Assembly: GCA_937864035.1 (NCBI GenBank)
Contig: CALMIO010000008.1
Location: 62,001 to 126,000, forward strand
DNA length: 64,000 nucleotides
DNA from: an uncultured Pseudomonadota bacterium
Lineage (GTDB): Bacteria > Bdellovibrionota_C > UBA2361 > CALMIO01
Reading direction: 5' to 3'
The notes under the pieces were generated by a model. The model had not been told where the DNA came from, searched no databases, and saw only the letters and a list, made by a program, of their open reading frames with translations. Position numbers and translations under genes: made by a program. Shown here piece after piece: positions 8,749 through 16,612 of the stretch; the stretch's first letter is position 1; each line of letters opens with the position of its first letter.

Positions 8749-10257
8749 CTAACAGACCGGTTCAACCGTAAACTTACATCTATACAGATTAAGATGATTA
8801 AGAGGAGGAGGCGGACTCTGGTTCACAAAAAGATTCTCTAAGCCTTTATAAACACGATCATCGCCAACAACCGCTATTGTCAGCTTTGAAAGATCCCACT
8901 CGCGAGCAATAATTTTAGCAATATCATCAGCAGAATAACCAAGAACTTTGCCTATGTATTGATAATCGTAATCAGGATCAACCTGCAATATCTCCTGCAA
9001 AGCTTTGCGCGCCAAAACGCGCTCGTAATTCTCAAAACGCATTATCCAACTATTCGAAGCTTTATTTCTAACTTGCGACAGCAAATTGTCCGGCAAAGGT
9101 TGAGTTTGCAAAGAAAGCGTCAGTTTTAAACTTTCGCCAATAGCGGCGTCCACTGTCTCTGGCCTGGTTTGCAAAAAAATCTGGTTTAAACCAACCGAAA
9201 GTTCAGGGATAATTTGAGAAAACGCCGTGTAAGAAAGTCCGAGTTCAATTCTAATCTTTTTCATCATCAACGAACCAAAACCACCTCCCAAAATCCCGTT
9301 GACAAGATCAAAAGCGGGGCGATCAGGATCGGAACGAGCCGGACCATGCTTGCCAATTATTATGGTAGCTTGTGGAAATGGAGCTTCAATAAAAAATACC
9401 CCTGTTTTCTGAGAAATGCGCGCAATAGAGGGAGCCTCTCGACGCGGGCCATTTAGATCGATAGCGGGCCAATCACCAAATAATTTTTCAACCTGCTCTC
9501 TGAGATTTGACTCGCTAACGTCCCCATAAACAGTCAAGATCGCACCGTTTGGACGGACAAATTCAGAATGAACAGCCAATAACAAATCTCTATTCAAGCG
9601 CGCAACATTAGCAGGCATCAAATATCTACCCAAGTAGTAATCACCAAACAACTGTTTTCCAAGCAACAGCCGAGCTATCTCCTCTGGATTTTCGCGCCGT
9701 CTATTTATACCTTCTAGCAAATGGCGCTTAGCAATTTCAAGTCTCTCATTGTCAAAACGGGGTTTGCGAATAACATCGGCAAAAAGCTTAAACACCCCTT
9801 CAAAGTCAGTAACAGGCGCAACAAATGAAACACTCCCATACTCCGGAAAAAACTCAGAGTTGATTGTAGCGGCGTGCTCTCGCAGTTTGCGATCAAGCTC
9901 GCTTGGAGGAATCTCTTTTGTGCCACCTTGACGAAGTTGCTCGCCCATCAGCGATACAGAACCCAAATTCGCCGCCGATTCCCAAGCGCTACCGCCTGTA
10001 AAATAAACTTTTCCAGAAACGAGCGGCAATTCATTAGTCTCAAAAAACAAAACCTTTAAGCCATTTGCAAGCCGCCAGCTGACCGGATTTGAATGATGAA
10101 AATCAGCCGCTGAATTTGAAATCGAACCGACTTTTGGCAAAGTCGCTCCATTTTTTTTTGCGCAAGCGGCCGCAAACAGCAAAATAACCAAAAAACAAAC
10201 AAGCGCCAAAGAACTAAAAAATAAAGCTCTAAGCCAAGCAATCCAATTAGCTATCAT
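8749..10257 (-). CDS. M16 family peptidase, inactive partner subunit (lipoprotein)
   Basis: The 502-residue protein has a lipobox ending in FAAAC, followed by two M16 domains. The zinc-binding HxxEH motif of the family is missing: the matching region reads GSVSLMGEQLRQGGTKEIPP. The C-terminal half keeps the GGGFGSLMMKKIRIELGLSY segment, whose Arg and Tyr position the substrate in heterodimeric M16 enzymes. It starts 15 bases after the catalytic M16 gene, so the two should form a periplasmic heterodimer like the mitochondrial processing peptidase or the Sphingomonas M16 pair. The substrate is unknown. Confidence 0.88.
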   Translation of the reverse strand: MIANWIAWLRALFFSSLALVCFLVILLFAAACAKKNGATLPKVGSISNSAADFHHSNPVSWRLANGLKVLFFETNELPLVSGKVYFTGGSAWESAANLGSVSLMGEQLRQGGTKEIPPSELDRKLREHAATINSEFFPEYGSVSFVAPVTDFEGVFKLFADVIRKPRFDNERLEIAKRHLLEGINRRRENPEEIARLLLGKQLFGDYYLGRYLMPANVARLNRDLLLAVHSEFVRPNGAILTVYGDVSESNLREQVEKLFGDWPAIDLNGPRREAPSIARISQKTGVFFIEAPFPQATIIIGKHGPARSDPDRPAFDLVNGILGGGFGSLMMKKIRIELGLSYTAFSQIIPELSVGLNQIFLQTRPETVDAAIGESLKLTLSLQTQPLPDNLLSQVRNKASNSWIMRFENYERVLARKALQEILQVDPDYDYQYIGKVLGYSADDIAKIIAREWDLSKLTIAVVGDDRVYKGLENLFVNQSPPPPLNHLNLYRCKFTVEPVC

Positions 10258-10272
10258 AACAAATCTCTCTTC

Positions 10273-11817
10273 TTACTTATCTTCATTAAGCTGTGCCACA
10301 ATTCGAAATTCGTTTCGCAAGTATTTACGAGCAACTTCAACCACATCCTCTTTGTCAACTAATAGAAGTTGATGATACCAATCTAAAATAGAGTTCAAAT
10401 TATTATAGCTAACCAACATGCTAGCTAAGTTTCTTGCCAAACCGTCGTTAGAATTCATCAATAGCAAATGAGAAACAGCTAGAGACTTTTTGGCGATCTC
10501 AAGCTCTTTAGCAGAAGGTCCGTCGCGCTTAAATCTTTCAATAAGTTCGTCAAAAGCGGCAAGCAGTTTATGATTGTCAGATGGAGCCTGCGGAACAAGA
10601 AAAAAGATCTGTAAATTAGGATACAACCCTCCCGGACCTTCATTCGACTCAACTTGTAAAGCTAGTTTACGGCGATCAATTAACTCTCTTTTTAAAAAAC
10701 TATCTCTATCACCCGCCAATATCTCAGTCATCACCGCCAATTTCGCATCATCTTGATCTGGATAAACCGGCTTATGATAACCAACATACATCGAAGGCGG
10801 CGCTTTCGCCTTGAGATAAACTCTTTTCTCGGCAAACTTAGCGGGCTCGCTTAGATAGTTTCTGGCTGGCGGATCGCCTTTCGGCAACCTCGAAAAATAT
10901 CTTTCGATCTGCTCTATGCCAATACTAGGATCAATATCGCCAACAATCGCCAACACCATGTTAGAAGGAACGTAAAAACGCTCTTTAAATTTTAAAGTTT
11001 CAGTTGCTGTCAGTTTGCGAATATCATTTTCAAATCCAATCACCGGTTGACGATATGGATTAAGATCAAACGCGGCCAAAATAAATTCTTCATATAATTT
11101 TCCGCCAGGCGGTCCGTAACGCATCAACCGCTCTTCCAAAACAACCTCGCGTTCCTTATAAAACTGGCGCATTGAAGGACGCGCCAATCGTTCTGATTCA
11201 AACCAAGCAAAAAATCCGAAAGCATTCGAAGGCATCTTGCCAAAATACTGCGTTAACTCTTTGTCGGTGGTCGCGTTCATTTCACTACCACCATGCGCCT
11301 CAAAAAGGTCAATAAATTCGTTATTTTTCCAGATTTTATTAAGCTCGCGGTGTAATCGATCCCACTCGCTTTTCTCGGCTTCACTTAAAAAACCGTTATC
11401 ACGCTCATTTAAAGCTAACTTCTCGACCTCCGCCAAAAGCTTCTTTTCAAGCTGAGGATCGCTAACTCCTATCTCTTCAGTTCCCTTAAAAGCAATATGC
11501 TCAAACATATGAGAAACGCCCGTCAATCCCAACGGCTCGTCAATGCCACCAACCCTGACAGCTAAATGACCTGCAAAAACTGGCGCGGTGCCGCGGCGAT
11601 AAAATACCACCCTTAACCCATTATCTAAGGTGTAAAGCTTAACATTAGCTATAAGCTTGCTAATAGATTCTTCGGCAACTTGCTCGATGTTTTTTCTATC
11701 AACTGAATTGTCAGCCGTAGCTATCTGAGCAACAACGCAAATTGTAAAACCGCAAGAAACAAAGAAGATAAAAAATAAATTGCTAAACTTGTTAAGGTAA
11801 AAGATTTTTTTAAGCAA
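10273..11817 (-). CDS. M16 family zinc metallopeptidase, catalytic subunit
   Basis: The 514-residue protein has an N-terminal hydrophobic segment (about 12-32), probably a Sec signal. HMFEH at 103-107 is the inverted zinc motif of M16 peptidases. GGSEMNATTDKELTQYF downstream supplies the third ligand region. A coiled insertion (about 125-165, rich in Glu and Lys) sits between the motif and the ligand region. The C-terminal domain keeps EILAGDRDSFLKRELIDRRK. Together with the degenerate partner gene 15 bases downstream, it forms a two-gene operon for a periplasmic peptide-degrading enzyme. Confidence 0.92.
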   Translation of the reverse strand: MLKKIFYLNKFSNLFFIFFVSCGFTICVVAQIATADNSVDRKNIEQVAEESISKLIANVKLYTLDNGLRVVFYRRGTAPVFAGHLAVRVGGIDEPLGLTGVSHMFEHIAFKGTEEIGVSDPQLEKKLLAEVEKLALNERDNGFLSEAEKSEWDRLHRELNKIWKNNEFIDLFEAHGGSEMNATTDKELTQYFGKMPSNAFGFFAWFESERLARPSMRQFYKEREVVLEERLMRYGPPGGKLYEEFILAAFDLNPYRQPVIGFENDIRKLTATETLKFKERFYVPSNMVLAIVGDIDPSIGIEQIERYFSRLPKGDPPARNYLSEPAKFAEKRVYLKAKAPPSMYVGYHKPVYPDQDDAKLAVMTEILAGDRDSFLKRELIDRRKLALQVESNEGPGGLYPNLQIFFLVPQAPSDNHKLLAAFDELIERFKRDGPSAKELEIAKKSLAVSHLLLMNSNDGLARNLASMLVSYNNLNSILDWYHQLLLVDKEDVVEVARKYLRNEFRIVAQLNEDK

Positions 11818-11923
11818 ACTTTATATGTTTTTTATTAGGCAATTTAATAAACAATCAAAGCTAAAAGCCTATTTGTTTAATTGTAAAGGGTTGATTTTTA
11901 TGCTCAAAGCAATTCCAATTATC

Positions 11924-12643
11924 TTACCTTAAAGCAAGATAATTGGACAACTCTTCTACTTTTTCCGGCGTTCCAACATCTATCCAGTATTTATCGCCAA
12001 TATCATAAGTTAGGACACGTTCACCTGCTGAGACCGCGTTTTTATAAGCTTCCAAAATAGAAAATTTATCCTTATCAAATGGCATGTAATCAAATATGTT
12101 ATAATTCGCAAAATGAATTCCACAAAAAGGAATTGACTCAGCCGCCTCCTTACCGAGCGCTAATATCGGACCATCGCTCCCTTTCCAGCCGACAAAATAC
12201 CCATTCTGATCAACCAACACGCCGCGTTCACTTTTTCTCTTTTTAACTGCCAAAGTTGCTAACGCTTCCGATGCTTGGTGAAGTTTTAGCAGATCCGCAT
12301 AATCAACCTCTGAATAGATGTCGCAGTTGTGGATCAAAAAAGTTTCATCTTTTTGAAAAAAACGCCGAGCAAATTTTAGCCCGCCCCCAGTATCAAGCAA
12401 AACACTTTCTTCAGAAAAATCAATTTTCAACCCAAAATTATCGCGCTTTCTAAAACAATCTTTAATCTGCTCTGGAAAATGATGTAAATTAATCACTAGA
12501 TGGGAGACTCCGAAGTTTTTGAGCCGCTCAATCACAACAGCAATCATCGGCTGACCAGCAATCTCAACCAAAGCTTTCGGTTTTGAAGCGCTCAGCTCCT
12601 TAAGACGAGAACCAACGCCAGCGGCAAATAACATAGCTTTCAT
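11924..12643 (-). CDS. Sugar-1-phosphate nucleotidyltransferase, MurU-like
   Basis: The 239-residue protein is a compact GT-A nucleotidyltransferase. It opens with AMLFAAGVGSRLKELSASKP, containing the nucleotide-binding loop and catalytic Arg and Lys. HNCDIYSEVDYADLL carries the metal-binding Asp, and YWIDVGTPE is at the C-terminus. Size and sequence resemble MurU, which makes UDP-MurNAc from MurNAc-1-phosphate in peptidoglycan recycling. The neighbouring AmgK-like kinase (two genes upstream in the same operon) supplies the expected substrate, which supports MurU over a general glucose or mannose enzyme. The spacing from the RapZ-like gene is 12 bases. Confidence 0.82.
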   Translation of the reverse strand: MKAMLFAAGVGSRLKELSASKPKALVEIAGQPMIAVVIERLKNFGVSHLVINLHHFPEQIKDCFRKRDNFGLKIDFSEESVLLDTGGGLKFARRFFQKDETFLIHNCDIYSEVDYADLLKLHQASEALATLAVKKRKSERGVLVDQNGYFVGWKGSDGPILALGKEAAESIPFCGIHFANYNIFDYMPFDKDKFSILEAYKNAVSAGERVLTYDIGDKYWIDVGTPEKVEELSNYLALR

Positions 12644-12655
12644 AAGAGTTCCAAA

Positions 12656-13075
12656 TTAAAAACACATCAAATGTATCTTAGTTAACGCAACATCTTGATT
12701 AGAGCGTAAATATTCCTCAAGCTTCTCGACAAAATAAACAGAACGATGCTGACCACCGGTACAGCCAAAACCGATCAACAAAGGCTCTTTATATCCACGC
12801 TCTTTATGGTTGGCGATAGCCATCTCAACCAGAGGCAAAACCAGCTGAAAAAAACGCTGCGCTTCTTTTTTTTCATCTAGCCATCGCTTAACTTCTAAAT
12901 GCTGACCATTAAGCTCCGCAAATTCAGGCAATCGTCCGGGATTTGGGAGACAACGAGCGTCAAAAATAAAACCACCACCCGGAGGATAGTCAAACTTGGG
13001 AGGATCTTTATAAGAAAAACTGTAAACCGTCACATTAACTAACGAAGGTGGCGGCGCATTTGAAAGATCATTCAT
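12656..13075 (-). CDS. Stand-alone RapZ C-terminal-like domain protein
   Basis: The 139-residue protein corresponds to the C-terminal half of RapZ. It has VNVTVYSFSYKDPP, FDARCLPNPGRLPEFAELNG and the motif GFGCTGGQHRSVYFVEKLEE, which in RapZ lies in the domain that binds glucosamine-6-phosphate. The N-terminal P-loop ATPase domain of RapZ is absent, so it is not a truncated copy of a full gene. It is sandwiched between an AmgK-like kinase and a MurU-like transferase (21 and 12 base gaps). The natural inference is that it senses or binds an amino sugar phosphate of the recycling pathway. Confidence 0.85.
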   Translation of the reverse strand: MNDLSNAPPPSLVNVTVYSFSYKDPPKFDYPPGGGFIFDARCLPNPGRLPEFAELNGQHLEVKRWLDEKKEAQRFFQLVLPLVEMAIANHKERGYKEPLLIGFGCTGGQHRSVYFVEKLEEYLRSNQDVALTKIHLMCF

Positions 13076-13096
13076 CTTAGCGGCTTGTTTAGAAAT

Positions 13097-14137
13097 TTAC
13101 AACTCGCTTAAAATTTCTCGCAAATAAGAGAGGTGATTCTTACGATCCGCTCGCGTCAACTGATCGATTAAGCCTAACGCTAGCCGAGCCCTCTCCTTAA
13201 TAACTTCGGAGAATTGCTTTTTACCTCCGCTTAAACCAACCTTACCTGAAGCGCCAAAAGTTTGCAAAGTCCGAAATAATCCAAAAAGAGGAAGGCTCTC
13301 AACAAACTCGTTTTTTGCAACGGGAACCCTGTAATCCGAGAGAATCTGCAGATAATGAGCAACTAATTTAGAGCAATCACCTTCGGAAAGCGGCACCCTA
13401 ACGTGAAAAATTAACGACGCTAAATCATACTGCAAAGGACCTAGGCGCCCAGTTTGGTAATCGATAACATATACCTTCTGATTATACAACATTAAATTGC
13501 GGGTGTTAAAATCACGGTGCACAAAATATTGCCCGTAGCAACTCAAAACTTGATCTGCAAATATTCCCAGCTCTTGATCAAGCTTGACGAAATCAGTTTC
13601 TGGCAAAGCTTGTTTGACGAAAGAATCGCGAAAATAATTCAAGTCAAATTCAACCGCTTCGCGGTCGTAATTTTTTCTTGGGAAAAGAGCTTCACGATCA
13701 ATATCCGCCACTGATTGGGTTTGCATCTTAGCTAGAACTTCCACCGCCTCTTTAAGTTCCGGCAATATTTGAGATTCCCCAGCTGAGTGTTCCGAGGCTG
13801 GTTGAGATAATCTTATTTTCCACAGCTCATATAAAGTGTGCTCGCCAAGATCTTGCATCAAGTAAAAACCACTCTCTAAGTCGTAAAAATAAATTTCGGC
13901 AACTGGAATTTGATGCTTATTCAAAGCTTTATAAATATTAAGCATCGCTTTATTTTCCAACAGATTGTCGTAATAAACGCCTATCGCACTCGCGCCATTG
14001 CTACCGATCAATCTATACATCACTCTAGGTGAAGCGCTTGGCGGCAATTTTCGGCTGTCAACCACTTTAACTCCAAAATAATCTGAGAACATCTTTGAGA
14101 GGGATAAAATAATATGATTGTCAGCGGTGGTTGACAT
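13097..14137 (-). CDS. Aminoglycoside phosphotransferase-fold kinase, AmgK-like sugar kinase
   Basis: The 346-residue protein is an APH-fold kinase. YFVHRDFNTRNLML is the catalytic loop with its Asp and Asn, and YVIDYQTGRLGPLQYDLASL is the metal-binding segment. FYLMQDLGEHTL forms the hinge. AmgK phosphorylates the anomeric position of MurNAc or GlcNAc. The operon with a MurU-like transferase makes this more likely than an antibiotic kinase or choline kinase, which share the fold. It is the first gene of the cassette and is divergent from fabD, with overlapping promoter-like sequences between. Confidence 0.82.
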   Translation of the reverse strand: MSTTADNHIILSLSKMFSDYFGVKVVDSRKLPPSASPRVMYRLIGSNGASAIGVYYDNLLENKAMLNIYKALNKHQIPVAEIYFYDLESGFYLMQDLGEHTLYELWKIRLSQPASEHSAGESQILPELKEAVEVLAKMQTQSVADIDREALFPRKNYDREAVEFDLNYFRDSFVKQALPETDFVKLDQELGIFADQVLSCYGQYFVHRDFNTRNLMLYNQKVYVIDYQTGRLGPLQYDLASLIFHVRVPLSEGDCSKLVAHYLQILSDYRVPVAKNEFVESLPLFGLFRTLQTFGASGKVGLSGGKKQFSEVIKERARLALGLIDQLTRADRKNHLSYLREILSEL

Positions 14138-14168
14138 TAAGATTACTCAAAAAATCGAAGCTTTTACT

Positions 14169-14197
14169 CTGTAATTTTTTAGCTTTGCGAGTATAAT
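14169..14197 (+). promoter_or_regulatory. Promoter of fabD
   Basis: The -10 box TATAAT (14192-14197) is a perfect consensus. The -35 box CTGTAA is weak, with a 17-base spacer. The predicted transcript would start about 58 bases before the fabD ATG. Confidence 0.55.
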
Positions 14198-14222
14198 ACT
14201 TAGCATACTATTAGTTTTGCAA
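14193..14222 (-). promoter_or_regulatory. Possible promoter of the amgK-like operon, overlapping that of fabD
   Basis: On the minus strand TTGCAA (14217-14222) is followed after 18 bases by TATTAT (14193-14198). This -10 box overlaps the fabD -10 box on the other strand almost completely. The leader to the kinase ATG would be about 50 bases. Confidence 0.4.
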
Positions 14223-14261
14223 TATTTTTGAAATTTAATTTTAATTGAATTGGTTTAACCG

Positions 14262-15149
14262 ATGACAAAAGAAATTCTCGCATTATTTCCGGGTCAAGGA
14301 TCGCAATTTGTCGGTATGGGAAAAGAGCTTATTGCGAAAAGTTCGCTCGCGCAAGAACATTTTGAAATCGCCGATGAGCGATTAGGCTTTAAACTAAGCT
14401 CGCTTTGTTTTAACGGACCGCTTGAGGAATTAACCCTAACCGCCAATGCTCAGCCAGCAATTCTAACAGTCAGTGTTATCGCTTACCGCCTCGCTCAAAA
14501 AGATGGCGGCGAACGTCCGGTTGCCGCCGCCGGACACAGCTTGGGGGAATATTCAGCTCTAGTTGCCGCCGGCGCACTCGATTTTGCCGACGCAGTTGAG
14601 CTTGTTCGCAAGCGAGGCGAGTACATGCAAAACGCAGTCTCTGCCGGTAGTGGTTCGATGCTAGCAGTGCTTGGCAAAGAGATTGAAGAAATTAAGGAAA
14701 AATTAAAAGAGCTTGATGATCTGTTAGAGATCGCCAACATCAACGCTCCCGGACAAATAGTCCTTTCAGGAAGAAAAAGCGCAGCAGAAAAATTTAAGCA
14801 AATAGCCGCCGGCTGGAAGGTTATTGAACTTAACGTTAGCGCCCCGTTTCACTGCTCGCTGATGAAACCAGCCGCCGATTCCTTAAAAAAAGATCTCGAC
14901 AAAGTCGAAATTAAACCCCCTTTATTTCCAGTAATCGCTAATTTTTTAGCGCGACCCTTAACAGATCCCACTGAAATCCGAGAAGCGCTTTGCAATCAAG
15001 TTTGTGGGGCGGTGCGCTGGACTGAGTCTATGGAGGTGGCTATCAAAACATTTGCGATAACCTACGCCGTGGAATATGGTCCCGGAGCTGTGTTAAACGG
15101 TCTTTTGAAAAGAATCAACTCTAAAATCGAAAGGATCAATGTCTGCTAA
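14262..15149 (+). CDS. fabD: Malonyl-CoA:ACP transacylase FabD
   Basis: The 295-residue length is typical for FabD, which loads malonyl groups onto acyl carrier protein for fatty acid synthesis. LFPGQGSQFVGMGKEL opens the protein. The nucleophile elbow GHSLGEYSAL is at about residues 90-99, VRKRGEYMQNAV carries the malonyl-binding Arg, and APFHCSLMKPA contains the catalytic His. No other fab gene is adjacent, which is unusual. It leads a three-gene run with the glutathione peroxidase and the DUF3313 lipoprotein, overlapping the former by 11 bases. Confidence 0.95.
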   Translation: MTKEILALFPGQGSQFVGMGKELIAKSSLAQEHFEIADERLGFKLSSLCFNGPLEELTLTANAQPAILTVSVIAYRLAQKDGGERPVAAAGHSLGEYSALVAAGALDFADAVELVRKRGEYMQNAVSAGSGSMLAVLGKEIEEIKEKLKELDDLLEIANINAPGQIVLSGRKSAAEKFKQIAAGWKVIELNVSAPFHCSLMKPAADSLKKDLDKVEIKPPLFPVIANFLARPLTDPTEIREALCNQVCGAVRWTESMEVAIKTFAITYAVEYGPGAVLNGLLKRINSKIERINVC

Positions 15150-15786
15150 ATCTATCTTAATAAATAAAATGATCAAAATTAGCAAAGCAACTCGTTATCT
15201 ATTGTTAACAATAGGAATTTTGGGGTTTCTGCCGGCTTGCCATAAAATTATTTGGCAAAACACTCCACTTAAAAATCTCTCATCAGACTCGTTAGCGGCA
15301 AATATTTTTCAATTTAACGCCGCGCGGATTGACGGTACGCCATTTCACTTTTCCGAACTTCGAGGCAAAGTATTATTAATAGTTAACACTGCTAGCAAAT
15401 GCGGCTTTGCTCCGCAACTTCTCGCTCTTGAAGAGCTTTATCAACGCTACAAAGAGCGCGGCTTTGTTGTATTAATTTTTCCAAGCGCTGATTTTGGCAA
15501 TTTAGAATTTGACTCGCCCAACGAAATTCAAAGTAATTTAACCGATAGATTTGGAGTTACTTTCCCAATTTTAAATCAGAGCAAAATAAGCGGCAAAGAA
15601 AAAGATCCGATCTTTAAATTTTTGACGGAAAGTGGGGGACGCCCTCTGAAGGGAGAGATTAGTTGGAATTACGAAAAATTTCTGATCGACAAAAACGGAA
15701 AATTAAGGGCGCGTTTTGGATCGTTTACTCTGCCGCTAAGCGATAAGATAGTAAGCAATGTTGAAAAACTTCTTCACGAAGATTAA
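15139..15786 (+). CDS. Glutathione peroxidase-family lipoprotein with altered active site
   Basis: The 215-residue protein has a membrane-spanning signal ending in LPAC (Cys34), so it is probably a periplasm-facing lipoprotein, which is unusual for this family. The peroxidatic Cys88 is in NTASKCGFAPQ, and the Trp-Asn pair is in WNYEKF. The segment that normally reads FPCNQFG is FPSADFG, so the conserved Gln of the catalytic tetrad is Asp. It may act on lipid or thioredoxin-like partners, or have lost peroxidase activity. The start overlaps the fabD end by 11 bases; an ATG ten codons downstream is an alternative. Confidence 0.85.
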   Translation: MSAKSILINKMIKISKATRYLLLTIGILGFLPACHKIIWQNTPLKNLSSDSLAANIFQFNAARIDGTPFHFSELRGKVLLIVNTASKCGFAPQLLALEELYQRYKERGFVVLIFPSADFGNLEFDSPNEIQSNLTDRFGVTFPILNQSKISGKEKDPIFKFLTESGGRPLKGEISWNYEKFLIDKNGKLRARFGSFTLPLSDKIVSNVEKLLHED

Positions 15787-15792
15787 TTATCA

Positions 15793-16578
15793 ATGAAAAA
15801 TTACAACAGATCTTGTAATAGCCCCTCAAAAATATGGTTGCTTTTGATCTGCTTGTTAATAACCTTTTCAATTAACGGTTGCCGCGGGCTCCTAAAAGCT
15901 TCTCCGGCTTCAAACGCGGGCTTTATTCCAAATCCTGAATTATTGGAAAAAGATCCGAAAAACCTTCCGTTTCACGGAGTTTGGCTTGGTGATAGTTACA
16001 AAATGCGCAAAACGTTGATGACGCACACCAAAATTATTATAGATCCAATTAACATTGAATACATCGAGAAAAAAATAAATAGCAAAAACATTCCGCCCAA
16101 ATTCAAAAAAGAGCGAATTGAAGAAGCAAAAGAAGTAGCCGCGTACATGCGTCAGAAGTTCATTGATGAAATAAACGCCAAAGCAAATGGCGTGCTTGAA
16201 ATAGTGGAAACACCAGAAGCTAGCGCCGTGCGACTACAAATCGCCATAGTAGAATTAACGCCAACAAACGCCGTTACTAATCTACTTGGAACAACCGCTA
16301 GTTTTTTTCTGCCGGGCATAGGAATTCTAAAACGCGCCGCCAAGGGGAGCGTCGCCTTTGAAGCGCTAATTAAAGATGCAGAAACCAACGAAATTATGGC
16401 TGCTTTTAAAGATAGAGTAACTGACAAATTGTCCCCGATTTCAGTCAAAGATTTCTCACAATACGCACACACCCGCGAAGCAATCGATGAATGGGCCGAA
16501 GCGTTCGCCAAATTATTGACAGCGCCGTTAGACACTCAAATAGATACAGCTTCGCTGATTACCCTTCTGCCATTTTAA
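15793..16578 (+). CDS. DUF3313-like lipoprotein
   Basis: The 261-residue protein starts with a signal peptide ending in ITFSINGC, a plausible lipobox. The body contains a long Lys/Glu-rich helix, then LQIAIVELTPTNAVTNLL, a Gly-rich hydrophobic stretch, and VAFEALIKDAETNEIMAAFK with DRVTDK. This is the pattern of DUF3313 outer-membrane lipoproteins, which have no established function. It follows the glutathione peroxidase by 6 bases and ends 34 bases from the convergent kinase gene. Confidence 0.72.
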   Translation: MKNYNRSCNSPSKIWLLLICLLITFSINGCRGLLKASPASNAGFIPNPELLEKDPKNLPFHGVWLGDSYKMRKTLMTHTKIIIDPINIEYIEKKINSKNIPPKFKKERIEEAKEVAAYMRQKFIDEINAKANGVLEIVETPEASAVRLQIAIVELTPTNAVTNLLGTTASFFLPGIGILKRAAKGSVAFEALIKDAETNEIMAAFKDRVTDKLSPISVKDFSQYAHTREAIDEWAEAFAKLLTAPLDTQIDTASLITLLPF

Positions 16579-16587
16579 AGCAATATT

Positions 16588-16602
16588 AGCATGATACATG
16601 CT
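16588..16602. terminator. Hairpin between convergent genes
   Basis: AGCATG-ATA-CATGCT forms a perfect six-pair stem in the 34-base gap between two converging stop codons. There is no strong T-run, so termination activity is inferred from position. Confidence 0.35.
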
Positions 16603-16612
16603 TGCTAAATAA

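Noticed and set aside
9714..10241. Overlapping frames in the M16 region on both strands
   Set aside because: They are shadows of the well-supported M16 gene.
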